Source of the DNA: JAAYJT01 sp037446395
Lineage (GTDB): Bacteria; Bacteroidota; Bacteroidia; Bacteroidales; JAAYJT01
Reading direction: 5' to 3'
Assembly (NCBI GenBank): GCA_037446395.1
Contig: JBBIIP010000010.1
Span: 1 to 64,000 of the forward strand
Length of the DNA stretch: 64,000 nucleotides
The notes beneath the pieces are model-generated. The model was not told the DNA's origin. It made no database searches and saw nothing but the letters and a program-made list of their open reading frames with translations. The first letter of the stretch is position 1, and every line of letters begins with the position of its first letter. Of this stretch, positions 52,468 through 61,899 are shown in pieces. A program made the translations under genes and the position numbers.

Positions 52468-53001
52468 TTAATCTTTTTGCATTTCTTCTGGTTGTTCAGT
52501 TTCAACCGGCATCCAAAAAATGATGAGCGATTCAAGAAGCAAATAGGTAGCTTCGCTGCGCTGGTGAAAATTTGATATTACTCTGAACTCGTATTCACGG
52601 GCATGCATATCAGTATAGATTCTTTTTTGAGTTTCGTTTGGCAAAATTATTTCTTCAAAAACACGAAAAATGTCGTTCCTTTTGATAAAACCCTGAAATA
52701 GTCCTGAAACAACCCCTCCGCTCCAATTAAAACCGAGCCTGATTTCCCTGATGTTCATGTTGGGCGGGGCGTACGGAATTTCGATCCTGACATTTTGCCC
52801 CGGTGGTATTTTCCAACCCGATGCTGTGGTCTGCACCCTGTTGGTAAGGCGGGTTTCGACTGGTATGATATAATCTGAAACGGCAGGTGTTTTGTCGTAA
52901 AACTCAATTACGGTTCTCTCTTGGCCATGTATGGCCTGCAACAGAAACATACTGATGATTAGGATCAGTAAAGTTCGCCCAATATATCTGACACCTTTCA
53001 T
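52468..53001 (-). CDS. Secreted hypothetical protein
   Basis: 177 residues with an N-terminal signal peptide or anchor (YIGRTLLILIISMFLLQAIHGQ). The rest is predicted beta-rich (NVRIEIPYAPPNMNIREIRLGFNW) and I do not recognise a family. It has no cysteines. It lies between the homoserine-kinase-like gene and the SDR with 18- and 21-base gaps, so it is in the same transcript. Its presence beside threonine synthesis genes is unexplained. Confidence 0.65.
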   Translation of the reverse strand: MKGVRYIGRTLLILIISMFLLQAIHGQERTVIEFYDKTPAVSDYIIPVETRLTNRVQTTASGWKIPPGQNVRIEIPYAPPNMNIREIRLGFNWSGGVVSGLFQGFIKRNDIFRVFEEIILPNETQKRIYTDMHAREYEFRVISNFHQRSEATYLLLESLIIFWMPVETEQPEEMQKD

Positions 53002-53019
53002 CTAACATTCGATATAAGT

Positions 53020-54231
53020 TTACTCAACCTGTAGCAAGGCTTTTATAAATTCATCGCCCTTTAATAAGCCATAATATCCATTTTTCACAGATTCTTCGTT
53101 GTATTCAAGCACCTGATCGGGTTCTGCACCCGGATAATATATTAAAAATGGTACCGGGTCGTGCACATGAGTTCGTAAATCGCAAGGTGTAGGATGATCG
53201 GGAAGTATTGCAATGGCCACAGGCTCCTTCATTTTTGCAGTTTCTTCAACAATATACTTCACTACCCTTTGGTCGAGATATTCGAGGGTGAGGATTTTCA
53301 GGTCAACATCGCCTTCATGCCCGGCTTCATCGCTTGCCTCAATATGCAAATAAACCAAATCAACCAGCTTTAGTGCATCTACGGCTGCTCTGGCTTTTCC
53401 CTGATAGTTTGTATTGTATAAGCCAGTTGCTCCCTCAACCTTAATAGGTATAAATCCGGCATATGCACCGATGCCAAAAATCAGATCAACGGCCGAAATC
53501 ACTGCTCCGGTTTTGCCATAAAGTTCCATGAATGTTTTCATCTTGGGCCTGTATCCCGGCGACCATGGCCATATAGAATTGGCCGGATCTTTGCCTTCTG
53601 CCACGCGGGCTTTGTTCACCGGATGATTCGACAACAAAGCCTGAGATTTCAGGATCATTTCATTAAGCAAATCAGCAGTTTGTGAACCCTCTTTATTGAT
53701 GCTCCTGACCATAACCTCTCTGAAAATTGTTCCTGGCACATCGTGAGGCGGGGTACAATGGATCTGGTTCGATCCATCTGTAATCACGGCAAGGTGACGA
53801 TAGCTGACTCCGGGATGAAAGCGGATTGTATCGCTGGCTAATTTATCGTTTAAAAAATTAATTAATATGGTTGCCTCAGGGGTTGTGATGTGCCCGGCGC
53901 TATGATTTTTAATTTTGCCTTCTTCATCAATACAAATCAGATTGCAACGCATGGCAAGTTCATCGGCAGCTATATTCACACCCATACTTGCTGCCTCAAG
54001 AACTCCCCTGCCCTGGTAAACTTCGTGCACATTATAGCCTAGCACTGACATGTTCGCAATTTCGCTGCCCGGAGGCATATCCAGCGGAACGCTGGCGAAC
54101 AAACCGCAACGGCTTTTTGCACACAATGCATTGATATTTTTGAGGTTGGCAACCATGAGAGGCGTCTTCCCTCCAAGCTTTGCTATTGGATAATCCGAAG
54201 CACCATCGGCAAGTATGATAACATATTTCAT
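53020..54231 (-). CDS. Proposed homoserine kinase, aPGAM family (alternative ThrB)
   Basis: 403 residues of the cofactor-independent phosphoglycerate mutase family of archaeal type (MKYVIILADGASDYPIAKLG at the start; metal-binding DEAGHEGDVDLK and LPDHPTPCD later). A subfamily of these proteins, found next to threonine synthase in Bacteroidota and some other bacteria, is proposed to be a non-orthologous homoserine kinase (TIGR02535). Here the gene lies 14 bases after thrC and no GHMP-type thrB is visible, which fits that role. Glycolytic phosphoglycerate mutase activity is the alternative. Confidence 0.8.
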   Translation of the reverse strand: MKYVIILADGASDYPIAKLGGKTPLMVANLKNINALCAKSRCGLFASVPLDMPPGSEIANMSVLGYNVHEVYQGRGVLEAASMGVNIAADELAMRCNLICIDEEGKIKNHSAGHITTPEATILINFLNDKLASDTIRFHPGVSYRHLAVITDGSNQIHCTPPHDVPGTIFREVMVRSINKEGSQTADLLNEMILKSQALLSNHPVNKARVAEGKDPANSIWPWSPGYRPKMKTFMELYGKTGAVISAVDLIFGIGAYAGFIPIKVEGATGLYNTNYQGKARAAVDALKLVDLVYLHIEASDEAGHEGDVDLKILTLEYLDQRVVKYIVEETAKMKEPVAIAILPDHPTPCDLRTHVHDPVPFLIYYPGAEPDQVLEYNEESVKNGYYGLLKGDEFIKALLQVE

Positions 54232-54245
54232 TGTAATTCAATCTT

Positions 54246-55604
54246 CTAGTAATTCTCTTTGAGATATTTTTTGAACGCTGAATAATCGTTCCGCAGTAGA
54301 TCGTACTGTTCTGATTTGGATTCCAGCCCTCGTAAACTTTGCGGCAAGTCGGGATCGAAATGCAGGATTTCAAGGATTTGTTCAGGAAATTTTGCCGGAT
54401 GGGCTGTTTCCAGCACTATAAAGGCTTGATCAGCAGAGTGAGCATTCACATGCAGATAGTCAATAAGTCCGGCCCAACCCACTGCACCATGCGGTTCAAG
54501 CAGGAGCCGATGTTTTTCCCAGGCATCAAAAATTGTTCTTTTGGTCAAGGCATCGCTTACCGATACAGCAAACAAATCATTTCGCATCATTCCCATTTCA
54601 GGCAACTGATAAATCACCCCATTTTCATCCATCACCCCTCCGTATAAAGCCACCAAGCGGGCAAGATTGCTTGGGTGTCCCACATTCATGGCACTCGAAA
54701 GGCAGTTGCGCGATGGTTCTATCTTTTGATAAACACCAGTGTTCAGAAAATTTGGGAATTCATCATTTTCATTCACGGCAATAACCATCTTTTTTACAGG
54801 CAATCCCATCCTCCAGGCGATCATGCCACCCATCATATCGCCAAAATTACCCGAGGGAACTACAAAAACAGGTTGATCCTGCAGGCCTTTGCCTAACTGC
54901 GACCAGGCATAAAAGTAATAAACAGCCTGCGGAAGCAGGCGGCCGATGTTGATTGAATTGGCCGAGGATAAATTGAGGTGGCTTAGTTCACTATCGGCAA
55001 ATGCTTTTTTCACCATTGCCTGACAATCGTCGAACTTACCATCAACCGCCAAGGTTCTGACATTTTTACCCAGGGTGGTCATTTGTTTGCGTTGGCGTGG
55101 TGTAACCTCATTTTCAGGAAAAAGAACCAACAACTTTATGTTTTCGAGGCCATAAAAAGCATTGGCTATGGCGCTCCCTGTGTCGCCTGAAGTGGCGGTA
55201 AGGATGAGTAGCTCGTGATCGCGTTTGAATAAGAAATAGCTCATTAACTTTCCCATCATACGGGCTGCAAAATCCTTGAATGAAGCAGTAGGCCCCTGAT
55301 CGAGTCGCATTACGTACTTTCGTTCAGCCACATTTTCTATAGGTACGGCAAAGTCATACGCTTCATTCACCATTTCCTTTAAAATGGCTTCAGGCACTTC
55401 CTGGTGTAAAAAAGAATTCTGCACCAGAAAAGCAATTTCCGGATAGGTGAGGCCAGCCATTGATTCAAGCTCTTGCCTGCTGAGGGCTGGAATATGCTCA
55501 GGCATATAAAGGCCTTTATCGGGGGCTTGCCCGTTGAGTAGTGCCTCGCCAAACGTAGTAGGATTCGCTTTGAGGTTGGTGGAGTAATATTTAATGTGTT
55601 GCAT
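54246..55604 (-). CDS. thrC: Threonine synthase
   Basis: 452 residues from ATG at 55604 (MQHIKYYSTNLKANPTTF); the open frame extends 41 codons into the upstream PLP-enzyme gene and is rejected. It converts O-phosphohomoserine to threonine. The PLP lysine is Lys110 in GPTASFKDFAARMMG, and the phosphate-binding loop is SGNFGDMMGGMIA. The N-terminal domain (LYMPEHIPALS...YPEIAFLV) is of the longer ThrC type found in Bacteroidota. It lies 10 bases after the PLP-enzyme gene and before the kinase-like gene. Confidence 0.94.
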   Translation of the reverse strand: MQHIKYYSTNLKANPTTFGEALLNGQAPDKGLYMPEHIPALSRQELESMAGLTYPEIAFLVQNSFLHQEVPEAILKEMVNEAYDFAVPIENVAERKYVMRLDQGPTASFKDFAARMMGKLMSYFLFKRDHELLILTATSGDTGSAIANAFYGLENIKLLVLFPENEVTPRQRKQMTTLGKNVRTLAVDGKFDDCQAMVKKAFADSELSHLNLSSANSINIGRLLPQAVYYFYAWSQLGKGLQDQPVFVVPSGNFGDMMGGMIAWRMGLPVKKMVIAVNENDEFPNFLNTGVYQKIEPSRNCLSSAMNVGHPSNLARLVALYGGVMDENGVIYQLPEMGMMRNDLFAVSVSDALTKRTIFDAWEKHRLLLEPHGAVGWAGLIDYLHVNAHSADQAFIVLETAHPAKFPEQILEILHFDPDLPQSLRGLESKSEQYDLLRNDYSAFKKYLKENY

Positions 55605-55614
55605 AAATGTATTC

Positions 55615-57078
55615 TTATCCGATTTTAGCGCTCGAGGCACCTCCGGCAGAGTATTCGGGTGATGTAAGAAATACTTTTTTCCCATCCAATACCTGCAATG
55701 ACTGTTCAAGGTCGGCGATAATGTCATCAGGATGTTCCATACCTACGCATAAACGTATGAGATGTGGTGGTATTTGGGCAAGCTGACGGGCTTCTTCGCC
55801 CTGCTGGCTATGGGTTGAAATAGAAGGGATGGTAGCCACTGATTTGATACGACCAAGGTCGGTGGCTCGATAAATGCGCTGGAAGGCATCGAAAACTTGC
55901 CGTGCATTTTGTGCACCTCCCTTTACCCGAAACGACATCAGGTGCCCGTATCGGTTTTGAGGTGTGCCGTATTGGTCGTCGTGTTCTGCATCCACCAGGA
56001 ACATGTATTTTTTTGCGGTCTGGTGCAGTGGATGATCGTCGAGCCCAAGGTAATCAACCCCTTCAATATGTTTGTGCTTTAGCAGAAAATGCGACACCTT
56101 GAGGGTGCTACGGCTCATGATGTCCATGCGCGAGCGAATTGTACGTATGTCGTTGATTGCCAGGATGGCATTCATGGGTGATATGTTGGGGCCGTTATCG
56201 CGGTTGGGAAGCATTTTCAGATAGGCACAGAAATCGGCCTTCATCTCAGGGTTGTTAACATTGGTAGTAATGTTTTTTCGGGCGATGATGGCACCGGCGA
56301 TACCAAAACCACTGGTAAACAATGATTTTGTTACAGATTGCACGACAATGTCGGCACCAAATTGGATGGGGCGGAGCAAAGCAGGTGTGGCCACCGTGGA
56401 ATCGAAGATGGCAGGAATTCCATATTTGTGGGCAAGATCTATTACCTTTTTAATATCAAAAAAACCTTGCGAGGGGTTGCTGGGTAACTCACCATATAAA
56501 AACCTGGTATTTTCATCAATATTTCTCTCCCACTCGTCCAGGTTATTGCTATTAATTACACGGCGCCAGGTTATATTCCGATCTTTTTCCTTTCGTATGG
56601 CAAATTGCTGAAAGGTCCCACCATAAACCTGACAGGTGGCTACAAAGTTCATAGGCCGGGTCGGGTCATTCGGATCAACAACCAGGAAAGGGTCTATGGC
56701 ACTCTGGATAGCCGCCATTCCAGAGGCTGTGGCAAGGCATGAAGTCTCAACCCCTGTGCCATACCCTTCGAGAAGTGCTAACACCCCTTCGAGATAATAC
56801 ATGCTTGGATTTGCAATGCGCGAATAGCACCAGGTTGGCACCTGATATCCAAGGGCAGCCTCCATCTCGTCGCTGTCGCGATAGGTTTGGGAGGTGCTCA
56901 TGTAGATTGGCTCGATGAGAGAACCCTGGTTAAAGTCCAAAGCCTCCTGCATGGAATAGATGCCATGCACCGCAATGGTGTCAAAACGGCATTGTTTCAT
57001 CTTATCAATGTTTTCGGCATGCCATTGCATTGCACGCCCAGCGGCTTGTTTGTAGTAGGCTACTCCTTTTGATGTCAT
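55615..57078 (-). CDS. PLP-dependent Cys/Met metabolism enzyme (MetB/MetZ/MGL family)
   Basis: 487 residues, about 60-100 longer than classic cystathionine gamma-synthase. It shows PIYMSTSQTY, YSRIANPS, ATASGMAAIQSA and the PLP lysine Lys251 in VVQSVTKSLFTSG. The extra length comes partly from an N-terminal segment of about 30 residues and inserts near 135-145 and 165-175. Substrate could be O-acetyl- or O-succinylhomoserine (trans-sulfuration) or methionine gamma-lyase type; the choice is open. As the first gene of the run with thrC and the kinase-like gene it places homoserine-derived metabolism in one transcript. Confidence 0.82.
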   Translation of the reverse strand: MTSKGVAYYKQAAGRAMQWHAENIDKMKQCRFDTIAVHGIYSMQEALDFNQGSLIEPIYMSTSQTYRDSDEMEAALGYQVPTWCYSRIANPSMYYLEGVLALLEGYGTGVETSCLATASGMAAIQSAIDPFLVVDPNDPTRPMNFVATCQVYGGTFQQFAIRKEKDRNITWRRVINSNNLDEWERNIDENTRFLYGELPSNPSQGFFDIKKVIDLAHKYGIPAIFDSTVATPALLRPIQFGADIVVQSVTKSLFTSGFGIAGAIIARKNITTNVNNPEMKADFCAYLKMLPNRDNGPNISPMNAILAINDIRTIRSRMDIMSRSTLKVSHFLLKHKHIEGVDYLGLDDHPLHQTAKKYMFLVDAEHDDQYGTPQNRYGHLMSFRVKGGAQNARQVFDAFQRIYRATDLGRIKSVATIPSISTHSQQGEEARQLAQIPPHLIRLCVGMEHPDDIIADLEQSLQVLDGKKVFLTSPEYSAGGASSAKIG

Positions 57079-57199
57079 AAGTTATGTAGTATTTTGTTGT
57101 GGCTTTAAATTCGACCGATAAAAGTAATAAAAATCAGTAAGTTCAAAATAGTAACCCGAATGCGCTGAAAACTGGTTGATTATAATAAGGCTGCCTGTC

Positions 57200-60055
57200 T
57201 TATTGCAACTTATCTACTTGTTCCTGAGCTTTTCGCATGAGTTCGCCGGCCTGGGAATTTGCCTGATCTACAATGGCATTGGCCTTTGCGTCGGTTTCGG
57301 CAATTATCTTTTGGGCTGCTTTGAGTGCTTCAGTCCTGATCTTTTGTGCGGTTTGGCGGGCAGCGGCTTCGGCCAAAGGCCCTTTCTTTTTGCCTTCCTC
57401 TTCAAGGCGGGCTGCACGGACATCGGCTTCTGCAATTGCTTTCTGTGAGGTAGTAATGGCTTCTGAACGAAGTTTATCTGCAAGCTGATTTGCCTTCAAT
57501 ATGAGTTCGTCGCCCTTTTGTCGGGCATCATCAAGCAATTTTTGCGCCTCTTCACTCACTTTCTTCATGGCTTCTGCTTTTTGTTTATCCAGTTCCTGCA
57601 TCACAACCTGCTGGATTTCATTTTTAATGTTTGCGGCAGCCGATTGGTAGTCGAGTGAAATCTTGGGATTGGTGAGCGCTCCGGTGAGTTTTGCCTTTAC
57701 GATAAGGCCATTTTCGGTATTCAGGGCGATTCCTTTCATGGCTGCCTCTGACGCAAGCTTTTGAATGGCCTGATTGGCCGCAGCGCCAAATTTTGAGTAT
57801 GGGATTTGAAAATTCAGGGTCAGATCTATTTGACGATCGAAACCTACATAGCCGCTGATGGTGGTGTTTGTTCCGCCCCAATTGAATGAAAATGGCTCCT
57901 GAAATACTTTTCCGTTTAAAAACTGAAAAGCAAAATCAATGCCATCGGCTTTCAAGCTTTTGTAATCGTCGCTGCCCAAAAGTTTGGCCAACACGCTCAT
58001 CACATTTACAGATTCGATGCTGATTTTCGAGCTCTGCAGCATTCCACCACCTTGCATGGTTTCATACACAGGATTGAAAGCAGCATCTAGTTTGCCTTTC
58101 AACTTTAGATTGGTCGAAAACACTCCCTTTGTTTTCTCTGCTACAGGAGCAACTCTTTTAAATAACCCCACTGCTTCGTACGCTTGTGAGATCACAAAAT
58201 TTGCAATTTTGAAACTCAGGTCGGCAGACGCAAAGTTCTTCTCGCTGGCATCATAAGTGCCTATTATCTCCACATTTCCACCCAACATTTCGGCTGAGAG
58301 GGGACTGAAACCGATTACCTGATTCTTATATGAAAGGATGGCTTTTGTATTGTTTAACACATAGTCTTGAAAAAGTATTTTTCCTACGTTTGCATTTATG
58401 CTTAAATTAAGTCGTTCGGGCAATTCAGGCAATGAGACAGCAACCGTGTCGGCCACTGGTTTGGGTTCTTGATTGTTTCTCATGGCAGCCAACATTTCGT
58501 TTAGGTTCAACAATTCGGACTGCAGAGCGAAGCTTGCAATGAGCAATTCATTGTCAAAGAAATAGGCCAGATAATTATCCACGTTGCCCGATGCTTCGAT
58601 ATTGCTTTCGCCGATGGTAGCGCTGATTTTTGAAAGTTCTAATCGAGAGGGGGTGAATTTAGTCTGCATTTCTTGCAAAAAAACAGGAAGCTGAAATCCT
58701 GGAGGTTGATAGAACATATTGTTTATCAGCAGCGATCCACCGGCCAGAATTTCGTTGTAGCTTTTTTTAGTGATGCTCGAATTTTTTCCGGAAAATCGCA
58801 TGTCGAATTTCAGTATGCCCTTGGGGATCTCTTCGGGCTGGAGGGGAACAACTTTTGAAATGCTTGAAAGGTCAATTGTGCCCTCAAAACTTGCTGTTAT
58901 GTCGGGATCGCTGATGGGGTTACTCAGCGTAAATGCTGAGCGGAATGGGTTGCCTGCCAGCACAAAATTAAACTGGCCAAGTTTAACAAAGGTGGCATCC
59001 AGGTTGCCGGTTTTATTGCTTACGAGCAGGTTGAACATGATGTTTTCCATACTCTCCGGCAGATTTGAATATTTAAACCGAGCATTATTCACCGCAATTT
59101 CCAATCCAAACCCAGGCATGGTTTTTTCGCCGTACAAACCTTTAACAAACCCCTTGAGTGCAAATTCTCCTTCGGCCTGCACTTTCCCGAAATTCCTTGA
59201 ATAAATGGCAGGAACGAGCGAAAGCAACTTTCTGAAACTTTTGTCTTTTGATTCGAATCCAATATCCATGATAATATCGTCGTCCACAAACCCGAAACCA
59301 CCTTCAACATCTATTGCCAGGTCGTTCAAAAACAACTTGTTGTTGCGCATGGTATAATAGTCTTTATCGAAATCAACCTCAAACTGGCCAAGATATGCTG
59401 GTTTAATGCCGTCGAGATAGGTTACGCCTTCATAGACAATCTGTATGTTATCGGCAGTGGCTTCGCTGTTGAAAACCGAGATGGTTTCAGAAAGTTCACC
59501 TTTCGATTTACCCTTGATGTTGAAGAGGCGAAGCGTAAAATCCATCTCGCGATCGTCGTAGATAAAACTCCCATGATCAATCAGCAACTTATTCATGTTC
59601 AGGACGATTTGCCCGGTTTGATCCTGAGTTTTATCAGCTTCGGGGGGTGTTTGTTCCTCCGGAAGCAGGATATCCCAATTGTAGGCTCCGTCTTCAAGAA
59701 CAAGTAGTTTTATGACTGGCTGGTTGAGTACGATTTTATTTATCTCATAAGGGCTTCCACGAAAGATACTGCGAAAGTCAAAGGTGAGATCCAATGAAGG
59801 AATGAATGCAAGGGTATCGGCTTCAAAAGGAAGGTTGCCTACGATAGTGAGTTGCTTCAGGCGGAGTTTGAAATCCGGAAAACTGCGAAAGAAACCCAGG
59901 CTTGCACCGGAAAAGTCTACTCGGGCATTCAAGGTTTTATTCATCTCCTGCTTCACAATCTGGATGATCTTCCCTTTGAAAGCATTTGGCAGGATGATCA
60001 ATACCGCCACGAAAATCAGAATGGCAATGGATAGGATTTTGAAGAACTTTTTCAT
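57200..60055 (-). CDS. AsmA-like protein with C-terminal Ala-rich coiled coil
   Basis: 951 residues. One N-terminal membrane anchor (FFKILSIAILIFVAVLIILP) is followed by a long AsmA/TamB-type repeat region (inner-membrane anchored, periplasmic, proposed to help lipid transport or outer-membrane assembly). Family markers include the NARVDFSGASLGFFRSFPDF segment near 43 and GGGMLQSSKISIESVNVM near 668. The final ~155 residues (about 795-951) are a highly charged Ala/Lys/Glu coiled coil (EEAQKLLDDARQKGDEL, AKANAIVDQANSQAGEL). The coiled-coil tail is additional to the AsmA core. Single gene with its own -7 box. Confidence 0.82.
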   Translation of the reverse strand: MKKFFKILSIAILIFVAVLIILPNAFKGKIIQIVKQEMNKTLNARVDFSGASLGFFRSFPDFKLRLKQLTIVGNLPFEADTLAFIPSLDLTFDFRSIFRGSPYEINKIVLNQPVIKLLVLEDGAYNWDILLPEEQTPPEADKTQDQTGQIVLNMNKLLIDHGSFIYDDREMDFTLRLFNIKGKSKGELSETISVFNSEATADNIQIVYEGVTYLDGIKPAYLGQFEVDFDKDYYTMRNNKLFLNDLAIDVEGGFGFVDDDIIMDIGFESKDKSFRKLLSLVPAIYSRNFGKVQAEGEFALKGFVKGLYGEKTMPGFGLEIAVNNARFKYSNLPESMENIMFNLLVSNKTGNLDATFVKLGQFNFVLAGNPFRSAFTLSNPISDPDITASFEGTIDLSSISKVVPLQPEEIPKGILKFDMRFSGKNSSITKKSYNEILAGGSLLINNMFYQPPGFQLPVFLQEMQTKFTPSRLELSKISATIGESNIEASGNVDNYLAYFFDNELLIASFALQSELLNLNEMLAAMRNNQEPKPVADTVAVSLPELPERLNLSINANVGKILFQDYVLNNTKAILSYKNQVIGFSPLSAEMLGGNVEIIGTYDASEKNFASADLSFKIANFVISQAYEAVGLFKRVAPVAEKTKGVFSTNLKLKGKLDAAFNPVYETMQGGGMLQSSKISIESVNVMSVLAKLLGSDDYKSLKADGIDFAFQFLNGKVFQEPFSFNWGGTNTTISGYVGFDRQIDLTLNFQIPYSKFGAAANQAIQKLASEAAMKGIALNTENGLIVKAKLTGALTNPKISLDYQSAAANIKNEIQQVVMQELDKQKAEAMKKVSEEAQKLLDDARQKGDELILKANQLADKLRSEAITTSQKAIAEADVRAARLEEEGKKKGPLAEAAARQTAQKIRTEALKAAQKIIAETDAKANAIVDQANSQAGELMRKAQEQVDKLQ

Positions 60056-60611
60056 TTATTTGGATTATGCTTGCGATGTTGATGAAATACAAATTAATTT
60101 TTTTGTAACTAAAATAATTTTTTTGTCATTGACCGCCCTGTGAGATGGCTACAAAGGTACGAAGGAATGCGTGGCTAAAGAAATGTGTTACTCTGCAATG
60201 TGTGAACTGATCCAACCTACCGGTACCCATAATGAATCTTAACACGCGTGGGCGAAATAGTCAGGAACAAAAAAAATCACCCGGAACAGTGAACTCAATA
60301 TTCCCTCTGCCACGGACTTTGCTATTTCATAAAAAAAAGTTGAAATGGGTTTATTCTTTTAAACCAACGCTTCAAAATCAGTTATAGTGCCAAACGAATC
60401 ATGCTGAAATGAATTTAATTTTCAAACACACTCATATACAAACCCGTGTCTGCCGAACACATCTAAATTTTCCTCCTTCTATCTCACAGCACGACTACTG
60501 AAAAGATTGCTGCCGTAATATAATTTTTCATTGTTACCTGTTTATTGAGGCAAAATAATAAAAGCTTCACCAATGATGACCGTTGTATCTGGCAATGTTG
60601 ATACAATGAAG
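60056..60611. other. Intergenic region upstream of AsmA-like gene
   Basis: 556 bases. A -7 box at 60152-60159 probably serves the AsmA-like gene. The rest to the stop of the SDR gene is AT-rich, and no gene, RNA or repeat could be supported. Confidence 0.5.
60152..60159 (-). promoter_or_regulatory. -7 box for the AsmA-like gene
   Basis: Minus-strand TACCTTTG fits TAnnTTTG, about 97 bases upstream of the ATG at 60055. No good -33 match. Confidence 0.45.
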
Positions 60612-61445
60612 CTATAAAATCCGAACTCCGGTTTTTTCCTCAAGCACCCCGACGAGCTTCCCGGCCTGCTGCAAGTCATTGGAATGTGGCCAAGTTCGCC
60701 TCGCTTTCCTGTTTACGAAGTACTCACCACTTACTTGGTTGTTAAATTCGTCAGATGCAAGATAGGTAAGGGTATCGGCACCCCTGACTGCTGATTTGCC
60801 CAAAAATCTGAACATTGAATCCATCAGTCTTCCACCATTTCGCCCAAGGCCGGTACTCACAAAACCTGGATGTATGCAATTCATGCTGATACCCCTGGAT
60901 CGTAATTTCGGAGCAAGGAATCGGGTAAGAAGAATTACAGCAAGCTTCGACTGGCGGTAAGCCTGAGAGCCGGAAAAGCGATGTTTGTACTCAATGTCGT
61001 TGAAGTTGATCTTACCGTAGTGCAACATGCTCGAAGTGGTAATGACCTTTGATGAGCCGGCTGCTTCGAGCCTGTCGAGCAGCAAAGCCGTCGTAAGGTA
61101 GGGGGCCAGCACATTCACTGCAAAAGTTTCTTCAATGCCATCCCTGCTCTGATTGAAAGAGGTATGCCAAACGCCAGCATTATTAATAAGCACATCAAGC
61201 TTATTGAACCTGTTCTTGAATTCTCCAGAAGCACGTTTTATCGAATCGAACGAGGCAAGATCGCACTCCAGCACCTGCACCGGGCTTCCTGTTTTATTCA
61301 TGATCTCTGCACTGGTTTGCATGCCTCTTTCTTTGTTGCGGGCAGTCATTATGATGGCTGCACCCATGCCCGAAAGTGCCAGGGCAGTTTGTTTTCCAAT
61401 GCCCGATGTTGCTCCGGTTATCAATACAACTTTATCCTTCATCAT
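60612..61445 (-). CDS. SDR-family oxidoreductase, retinol-dehydrogenase-like
   Basis: 277 residues. Cofactor motif TGATSGIG (10-17), NNAG at about 90, catalytic Ser in ITTSSMLHYG and YxxxK in AYRQSKLAV. The pattern (ARNKERGMQTSAEI, LDVLINNAGVW, FAVNVLAPYLTT) is that of retinol-dehydrogenase-like SDRs, which in bacteria act on varied lipophilic or small substrates. The natural substrate is unknown. It lies 106 bases downstream of the SMR gene on the same strand. Confidence 0.85.
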   Translation of the reverse strand: MMKDKVVLITGATSGIGKQTALALSGMGAAIIMTARNKERGMQTSAEIMNKTGSPVQVLECDLASFDSIKRASGEFKNRFNKLDVLINNAGVWHTSFNQSRDGIEETFAVNVLAPYLTTALLLDRLEAAGSSKVITTSSMLHYGKINFNDIEYKHRFSGSQAYRQSKLAVILLTRFLAPKLRSRGISMNCIHPGFVSTGLGRNGGRLMDSMFRFLGKSAVRGADTLTYLASDEFNNQVSGEYFVNRKARRTWPHSNDLQQAGKLVGVLEEKTGVRIL

Positions 61446-61551
61446 CGTTTTATTTTTGTTCTAGGCAATAAACAGTGTTGGTATGTTTTAGTTTACCGAT
61501 CATTGATTCAGTGAGGGAAATATTTATGAAATCCGTAGCAATGAGTGTGTC

Positions 61552-61872
61552 TCAGGCACTTGTCAGGCGCAAGCCCACCACACCGGCAATAATTAAGGCA
61601 CCCGACATGATCCGCAGAAACGATGCCGGATCTTTGAAAAACACAAGGCCGATCAGGAATGCACCTACGGCACCAATTCCGGTCCAAACAGCATAAGCGG
61701 TTCCGATGGGAATGGATTTCTGGGCCATCCAAAGAAAATATCCACTGAAGCCCATTGAAACAATCGCAAAAATAATCCAGCTAGCCTTATGGCCAGTGGT
61801 TTGAGATAGTTTGAAGCCAAGCGGCCAACCTATTTCAAAAATTCCGGCAATCAACAAATAAAACCAACCCAT
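61552..61872 (-). CDS. SMR-family transporter (SugE/Gdx-like)
   Basis: 106 residues with four membrane segments. The membrane-embedded Glu is in IAGIFEIGWPLGFK (Glu13). That segment (FEIGWPLGFK) is closer to the SugE/Gdx guanidinium exporters than to EmrE drug exporters, but cation specificity is not certain. SMR proteins work as dimers. The gene begins 27 bases after the DUF58 stop, on the same strand. Confidence 0.8.
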   Translation of the reverse strand: MGWFYLLIAGIFEIGWPLGFKLSQTTGHKASWIIFAIVSMGFSGYFLWMAQKSIPIGTAYAVWTGIGAVGAFLIGLVFFKDPASFLRIMSGALIIAGVVGLRLTSA

Positions 61873-61899
61873 TGTCTTGATTATTAACCTGATAAAGAA

